A DNA stretch of 12,500 nt from NCBI GenBank assembly GCA_034096865.1, contig JAWQFJ010016656.1, positions 1-12,500 of the forward strand, written 5' to 3'. This document shows, in pieces, positions 7,745-12,500 of this stretch (positions are counted from its first letter, which is position 1; each line of letters begins with the position of its first letter). The position numbers and the translations under genes were made by a program. The notes under the pieces are model-generated. The model saw nothing but the letters and a program-made list of their open reading frames with translations. It was not told the origin of the DNA and did no database searches. This DNA comes from Theodoxus fluviatilis (Eukaryota > Mollusca > Gastropoda > Cycloneritida > Neritidae).

Positions 7745-7748
7745 CGAC
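7745..7748. repeat. Right target-site duplication CGAC
   Basis: Matches 3444-3447; the inferred empty site would read through ...GTAAG CGAC CAACATAG.... Confidence 0.85.
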
Positions 7749-7815
7749 CAACATAGCACAGCCATGCAGGAGCAGAGGCAACAAACGAACAATAGAGTCT
7801 CACAATCCCTCCTGT

Positions 7816-7847
7816 CCCCACCCCCCACCCCCACCCCCACCCCCACC
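7816..7847. repeat. (CCCCCA)n microsatellite
   Basis: About five units of CCCCCA/CCCCA. The complementary strand has successive runs of four to six G separated by single T, which can in principle fold into a G-quadruplex. Confidence 0.85.
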
Positions 7848-7952
7848 ATCTCACACCCGGAACTTATCACCTTGCGGTGTCTGAATCGTGTGTCAGCCAA
7901 GCAAAGCCCGCTACCAAGCACGCCACAGCTACGTGTCTGGCGGAGTGTGCGT

Positions 7953-8048
7953 CTTAAAGTAGTGGCATCTTAAAGGGGTGGCGGCTTAAAGGGGTGGCGG
8001 CTTAAAGGGGTGGAGGCTTAAAGGGGTGGCGGCTTAAAGGGTTGGGAG
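7953..8048 (+). repeat. Six-copy 16-bp minisatellite
   Basis: Units of CTTAAAGGGGTGGCGG start at 7953, 7969, 7985, 8001, 8017 and 8033. The four central copies are nearly perfect and the outer two are degenerate, as expected for an array that grows from its middle. Confidence 0.9.
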
Positions 8049-8691
8049 ACCCAAATGGGCGGAGGCCTTACGGGAGAGGACAGAAGCAGAAGGAAACGAA
8101 CTAACTGCTGACAACACGTGGGATTAAACACTTTGGCTTTCAACATGTACACGTGTATACATTTGCCGAAGTTTAAAACAACAGCAGAAATGAAAGTGTG
8201 CAAATATAAATTTCAACAGAAAAGCTGGAACAAGAGATCATGTATCAGTGCTGTGTAAATGTAGGTTTGTTAGTTCGTGTGTGCGTGTGTGTGCCAGCAC
8301 ACACGGGCGTGCAGGTGTTCATATGAGCGAGTGTGGAGATGTACACCCGCGTATTTACACAGCCCAGTGCCCTGCAGGGGACAGAGGGGGAAAGTTCCAG
8401 ACTCGCCTGACTGCCACCTAGTGCTGTGATTTCTGTTCCACCAGTCAGCACCCCACACAGCCACTCAGTCACGTGTGCACCTCGTTCCCACAGAGGGAGG
8501 CAGATGTAGCTGTACATCAGGATGTCAGAAACACTTGTGGAGGGAATTTGAACTGCAGTAAAAGATGAAATATATTTGAAACTAGACAGCACTCTGAGAG
8601 GGCAAGCCTCCTTCAAACAGGCTGAACATCACACGTGGTGACCACAGCATTTGACATTCAATCACGCCAACTTGCCCTCTCGACCTTGCTT
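8049..8691. other. Unassigned spacer
   Basis: No gene or element recognised. A GT/CA-rich hairpin (GTGTGTG and CACACAC around a 4-nt loop) lies near 8290-8308. The rest appears unique. Confidence 0.5.
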
Positions 8692-9870
8692 GAGGCTAGG
8701 GAGAGGCTAAACATAGGAGTTGAGGCTAGGGAGAGCTAAACATAGGAGTTGAGGCTAGGGAGAGACTAAACATAGGAGTTGAGGCTAGGGAGAGACTAAA
8801 CATAGGAGTTGAGGCTAGGGAGAGGCTAAACATAGGAGTTGAGGCTAGGGAGAGGCTAAACATAGGAGTTGAGGCTAGGGAGAGACTAAACATAGGAGTT
8901 GAGGCTAGGGAGAGACTAAACATAGGAGTTGAGGCTAGGGAGAGGCTAAACATAGGAGTTGAGGCTAGGGAGAGGCTAAACATAGGAGTTGAGGCTAGGG
9001 AGAGGCTAAACATAGGAGTTGAGGCTAGGGAGAGGCTAAACATAGGAGACAAGGCTAGGAAGAGGCTAAACATATGAGCTGAGGCTAGGGAGAGGCTGAA
9101 CATAGGCGTTGAGGCTAGGGAGAGGCTAAACATAGGAGTTGAGGCTAGGGAGAGGCTAAACATAGGAGTTGAGGCTAGGGAGAGGCTAAACATAGGAGTT
9201 GAGGCTAGGGAGAGGCTGCACATAGGCGTTGAGGCTAGGGAGAGGCTAAACATAGGAGCTGATGCTAGGGAGAGGCTAAACATAGGAGTTGAGGCTAGGG
9301 AGAGGCTAAACATAGGAGTTGAGGCTAGGAAGAGGCTAAACATGTGAGCTGAGGCTAGGGAGAGGCTGAACATAGGCGTTGAGGCTAGGAAGAGGCTAAA
9401 CATAGGAGTTGATGCTAGGGAGAGGCTAAACATAGAAGTTGAGGCTGGGGAGAAGCTAAACATAGTAGTTGATGCTAGGGAGAGGCTAAACATAGAAGTT
9501 GAGGCTAGGGAGAGGCTAAACATAGGAGTTGAGGCTAGGGAGAGGCTAAACATAGGAGTTGAGGCTAGGGAGAGGCTAAACATAGGAGTTGAGGCAAGGG
9601 AGAGGCTAAACATAGGAGTTGAGGCTAGGGAGAGGCTAAACATAGGCGTTGAGGCTAGGGAGAGGCTAAACATAGGAGACAAGGCTAGGGAGAGGCTAAA
9701 CATAGGAGTTGAGGCTAGGGAGAGGCTAAACATAGGAGTTGAGGCTAGGGAGAGGCTAAACATAGGAGTTGAGGCTAGGGAGAGGCTAAACATAGGAGTT
9801 GAGGCTAGGGAGAGGCTAAACATAGGAGTTGAGGCTCGGGAGAGGCAAAACTTAGGAGTTGAGGCTATGA
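8692..9870 (+). repeat. 30-bp minisatellite, about 39 copies
   Basis: The unit starts GAGGCTAGGGAGAGG and ends CTAAACATAGGAGTT. The first copy is at 8692-8721 and the second lacks one base (29 bp, 8722-8750). From 8751 the register is a strict 30 bp for 37 copies to 9860, then a partial copy. Variants recur in blocks: paired GAGACT copies then paired GAGGCT copies repeat at 120 bp (8751-8990). A two-unit block with CAT(A/G)TGAGCT then GCTGAACATAGGCGTT recurs 270 bp apart (9051-9110 and 9321-9380), and GGAGACAAGG recurs 630 bp apart (9047 and 9677). These point to segmental duplication by unequal exchange or slippage. The unit is ten codons long, so a stop-free frame runs through it on each strand, including a long one on the minus strand repeating STPMFSLSLA. 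I do not regard these as genes. Confidence 0.97.
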
Positions 9871-10019
9871 GGCTGTGCTGGGCTGACGGCTTAGGGGATA
9901 AAATTTCTAAGGTTGAAAATCCAAAACCAGACAACAGATAACCTCCATAAGCTACAGGATTGTATCTAGGAGCAAACACTGTCCTTGCACCCAATTTAAT
10001 CTGAATTCAAATTGAACTT
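9871..10019. other. Junction spacer between minisatellite and gypsy fragment
   Basis: About 150 bp of unique sequence of unknown origin. It ends in an AT-rich imperfect palindrome (CAATTT...AAATTG, 9991-10013) close to where the gypsy homology starts. Confidence 0.45.
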
Positions 10020-10610
10020 GTGGACTTATTTTGCCGAATAACGAACGCGCTAACATTGCTGACTTACCGAGCTACTCCACTCCCAACCCTTGGAGTAAGC
10101 CCGGCAGAGCTAGCGTTTGGAAGGAGGCTACGCACAACCCTACCCGTCCTTCCCCAGTCCCTTTTTCCATGTAAAGTGGAACATGACACAGTACGCCAGC
10201 GTGATGCCAAGTCAAAGCAGTCACAAAAGCAGTACTTTGACAAAAGAGCACGGAGCTTGCCAGAGCTTCAACCCGGTGACCTCGTCCTCATGAAGGAGGA
10301 GGGAGAGAAAGGCTGGAAGAAGCCAGGCGAAGTCCTTGAAAAGTGTGCTCCAAGATCCTACCTCGTTCAGACTCCTGAGGGTAGGCTGAGGCGTAACCGT
10401 AAGCACATCAGGTTACGTACGTCCGAGCAGATCACCATAGACAACCCGAAGGTGTCGACGCAGATCAACGAAGACGACCCGAAGGTGTCTGTCCAACCTA
10501 CAAGCAGTCACACGTCGCAGCCGGTGCAACAGCTGCATCAGACGCCATCAACGCCGCCATATATCACCAAGTCCGGTAGACAGATTCACAAACCAGCCCG
10601 GTACCAGTGA
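10020..10610 (+). pseudogene. 3' end of a second gypsy pol (integrase C-terminus)
   Basis: About 196 codons in frame to a TGA, without an ATG start; an upstream stop at 10002 shows the 5' portion is lost. Residue numbers count from 10020. The segment ALTLLTYRATP (10-20), SPAELAFGRRLR (27-38), the QKQYFDKRAR helix (69-78), QPGDLVLM (84-91) and PRSYLVQT (111-118) follow the order at the end of Ty3/gypsy integrase: the last part of the core, a linker, then the DNA-binding C-terminal domain. The tail ends TKSGRQIHKPARYQ, a common gypsy Pol ending. The DDE triad and everything before it are missing, so no enzyme is made. It is only distantly similar to the integrase remnant at 6517-6934 and so comes from another family. 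Codon frame is intact, suggesting moderate age. Confidence 0.85.
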
Positions 10611-10988
10611 AGTAACATTCCTTAGTGATAGTCAGTAACAAACTTGATTCTAAGCGATGCTACACAGGGAGCTGTTGCATGAAGTTGATTGTCTAAGTGA
10701 CGCTTTGCAGTATACCTTGTGTTGGTTGAAATTATGAACTTTCGAGTTTGGTTGTTCAAAATAATAGTAGTTCATAGTTAGATTCTAAGTTAGAATTTTC
10801 AGAGACGCTTTGCAGGAAGTCAAAAGCTAAAAGTTAGAGTTTACTTATTTGAAGTTGATCCGTTTGAGCTGAAGAGCTAACAGATACTGTGTGTTAATCC
10901 GTTGGAAGTGAAAACAGATACTTTGAGCTGGAATATTGAGTTAATTGACAGTTAAAGTTGAAAGAGTTAATTGTTGTGTCTTTTTCCT
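10611..10988 (+). other. 3' non-coding part of the second gypsy element
   Basis: Between the pol stop and a polypurine tract. It contains internal repeats: GACGCTTTGCAG near 10699 and 10804, and an imperfect ~35-bp repeat with AACAGATACT around 10879 and 10913. No env-like frame. Confidence 0.6.
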
Positions 10989-11000
10989 AAAAAGGGAAGA
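10989..11000 (+). promoter_or_regulatory. Polypurine tract of second gypsy element
   Basis: AAAAAGGGAAGA immediately before TGTCATATTA, the expected PPT/LTR junction. Its position about 380 bp after the pol stop fits. Confidence 0.75.
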
Positions 11001-11103
11001 TGTCATATTACCATGAACAAGGGAAGTAACTGCTACTGCATAGTTACGAAGCTTGCGCATGCGTACGAATAAATAGTTCCTCAACAGCCATCTGAGAAGT
11101 ACA
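11001..11103 (+). repeat. 3' LTR of second gypsy element (end uncertain)
   Basis: Starts TGTCATATTACC and carries AATAAA at 11068-11073. The first fitting terminus is ACA at 11101-11103, which would make a short LTR of about 103 bp. Other CA ends at 11114-11115 or 11122-11123 are possible. No left LTR or target duplication is available to fix the end because the element is 5'-truncated. Confidence 0.6.
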
Positions 11104-11187
11104 GTTGATTGTTCAACGTTCCATAAGTTTTCCCTTTATCACGCTCTTCCACTCGAGCCACACAGATAACAACAAGACCACAAAACA

Positions 11188-11652
11188 GGCATCCCGGGGA
11201 ACGAGAGAGCAGATCAGGCTGCCAAGTCTGCTCTCTCCCTTCCCATGTCCCCGGGCAGGATCCCGGCGGGCGATCTGGTACCTCGTGTTACTAACTACAT
11301 TTTTAATCTGTGTCAGTCCGACTGGGACGGCAAGACACATAACAAACTTCATGAAGTATCTTCTGTGTGGGGTGAGCGACTCTCCCCCACATCGCTCACG
11401 AGAAGAGAGGAAGTTGTGCTCTGCCGTTCCCGGATCGGCCATTCTCTTCTGACCCACTCCTATTTGTTGCGGTCGGAGCCTCCACCGGAGTGCCACACCT
11501 GCCAGTGCAGGCTCACCATGCGGCACGTTCTGGTGGAGTGCCCTCGACTGGCTCATCTACGGAGTGGGTCGAGCAGTCTGTCTGACTTTTTTAAAGACCC
11601 TTTAGCTGTGATAAAATATTTGATAGATTCTGAGTATTATTCTCGTTTATGA
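11188..11652 (+). pseudogene. 3' end of Jockey-like non-LTR retrotransposon ORF2
   Basis: About 154 codons. It opens with GIPGNERADQAAKSAL, which matches the last conserved block of the RNase H domain of Jockey-type elements (aspartate in GNERAD). It continues through NKLHEVSSVWGE and RREEVVLCRSRIGHSLLTHSYLL to a terminal zinc-binding motif C-X2-C-X7-H-X4-C (11491-11541), then ends at a TGA. Reverse transcriptase and endonuclease are lost. A 5' truncation is usual for elements copied by target-primed reverse transcription. Upstream of 11188 the frame soon meets a stop and the similarity ends. The remaining codons are intact, so the copy may not be old. It cannot be functional alone. Confidence 0.85.
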
Positions 11653-11740
11653 GTGGTACTATGTCTTAATTGTTTTCGATATTTCTCCACGTACCTCCTC
11701 TGAGGTCTTCCTTTAATTGCATTTTTTAATAAGGGAAAGT

Positions 11741-12062
11741 ATGTTGTGGCCTTGTATGGCCTTCACGGCTGATGAACCCTTGGGCTCCATCCACCTATTC
11801 TTTAGTGTTTTGTAAATGACAGGGAAATTGAGGTGTGAAATTTTCCCCTATCACCCATTATGAGTCTTCATGTTTGAAGGCTCTTCACAGCCTTGCTGGC
11901 TGGTGGGCAGTGAGACTCGATTTAATTGATTTCATGTCACTGGTTAGATGGACTGTATAAGAACTCACTGTTGAGAAGAGTTTTAATTCTTTGTTAAAGA
12001 TGGGTGTTTCTTAATGTTGTGGCCTTATATAGCCTACAAGGCTGATAGGCCCTTAAACTCCA
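11741..12062 (+). repeat. Duplicated LINE 3'-end module, 273 bp apart
   Basis: ATGTTGTGGCCTT at 11741 and 12014 starts two related ~50-bp segments. Each runs through a TATGGCC/TATAGCC, an AAGGCTGAT or ACGGCTGAT, and a CCCTT...CTCCATCC ending. Only the second carries the long CATC tail. Confidence 0.8.
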
Positions 12063-12090
12063 TCCATCCATCCATCCATCCATCCATCCT
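12060..12090 (+). repeat. (CATC)n LINE tail
   Basis: About seven CATC units directly after the LINE end, passing without a break into the TCC array. Confidence 0.9.
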
Positions 12091-12253
12091 CCTCCTCCTC
12101 CTCCTCCTCCTCCTCCTCCTCCTCCTCCTCCTCCTCCTCCTCCTCCTCCTCCTCCTCCTCCTCCTCCTCCTCCTCCTCCTCCTCCTCTTCCTCCTCCTCC
12201 TCCTCCTCCTCCTCCTCCTCCTTCTCCTCCTTCTTCTCCTCCTCCTCCTCTAC

Positions 12254-12286
<33 letters not shown>

Positions 12287-12500
12287 TCCTCCTCCTCCTA
12301 CTACTCTCCTCCTCCTCCTCCTCCTCCTCCTCCTCCTCCTCCTCCTCCTCCTCCTCCTCCTCCTCCTCCGCCTTCTCCTCCTCCTTCTCCTCCTCCTGCT
12401 CCTCCTCCTGCTCCTCCTCCTGCTCCTGCTCCTCCTCCTGCTCCTGCTCCTGCTCCTCTTCCTGCTCCTCCTCCTGCTCCTCCCCCTCCTACTCCTCCTG
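12087..12500 (+). repeat. (TCC)n compound microsatellite, runs off window
   Basis: More than 400 bp of TCC/CTC repeats. There is a (CTA)n island at 12251-12285, scattered TTC, and TGC interruptions that become regular after about 12407. One strand is almost pure pyrimidine and the other almost pure purine over most of its length. The right end is outside the window. Confidence 0.95.

Larger units (their letters stand above)
11188..12090 (+). mobile_element. 5'-truncated Jockey-like LINE copy with CATC tail
   Basis: Comprises the ORF2 end, a ~400-bp 3' UTR and a tetranucleotide tail. The 3' end TTAAACTCCATCCATCC is in the style of Jockey/CR1-group LINEs that end in short tandem repeats instead of poly(A). 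It sits about 85 bp after the second gypsy element's LTR start region, on the same strand. A target-site duplication cannot be read because the tail merges into a microsatellite. Confidence 0.75.

Noticed and set aside
8692..9870. Possible CRISPR array from regular 30-bp repeats
   Set aside because: Units are head-to-tail with no spacers, and the surroundings are clearly eukaryotic.
8726..9994. A 422-codon open frame on the minus strand with ~40 copies of a STPMFSLSLA-like decapeptide
   Set aside because: The DNA unit is exactly 30 bp, so any stop-free phase stays open through the array. Variation among units falls at replacement as well as silent positions, and the plus strand is also open in one phase. 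No start context or known family supports a gene.
11105..11556. Frames on both strands overlapping the LINE ORF end
   Set aside because: Only the frame with GIPGNERAD and the terminal CX2CX7HX4C motif matches a known protein; the others show nothing.

Overview
The window is eukaryotic genomic DNA, most likely from an invertebrate animal. A mollusc is my best guess, from the style of its transposable elements and its AT-rich, microsatellite-rich background, but nothing visible fixes the species. I see no host gene, tRNA, rRNA or CRISPR array. Everything recognisable is a mobile element or a tandem repeat.

Layout. Positions 1-2925 are AT-rich unique DNA with a possible pogo/Tigger-type transposon end near 1620, a two-copy 34-bp repeat at 1695 and a CpG-enriched patch around 2140-2345. 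A 360-bp inverted-repeat element (MITE-like, 65-bp arms) lies at 2926-3285, followed by a 90-bp-spaced direct repeat. A structurally complete Ty3/gypsy LTR retrotransposon occupies 3448-7744. Its ~492/494-bp LTRs are about 98% identical, with TGTTG...CAACA ends and a 4-bp CGAC target-site duplication. From 7745 come a (CCCCCA)n run, six copies of a 16-bp repeat, unremarkable DNA, and a ~1.18-kb minisatellite of about 39 copies of a 30-bp unit (8692-9870). Next is a 5'-truncated second gypsy family (integrase end, polypurine tract, start of an LTR; about 10020-11103). After that is the 3' end of a Jockey-like non-LTR retrotransposon (11188-12060), whose CATC tail runs into a >400-bp (TCC)n microsatellite that reaches the window edge.

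How the main element works. The gypsy element has an intact 510-codon gag (long charged coiled coil, capsid domain, CCHC knuckle). Gag ends at a UAG placed directly after a GGAAAAC heptamer, and 7 nt later there is a perfect 9-bp GC-rich hairpin whose loop can pair with downstream sequence. This is a textbook-like -1 ribosomal frameshift signal, and the downstream pol frame is exactly the -1 frame. That pol frame holds protease and the integrase zinc-binding and C-terminal pieces. Reverse transcriptase, RNase H and the integrase catalytic core are missing, yet the frame stays open to its C-terminus. The element is therefore best read as a fairly recent, non-autonomous derivative that could still make Gag and Gag-protease but would need a relative to copy and insert it. 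This is the most interesting object in the window.
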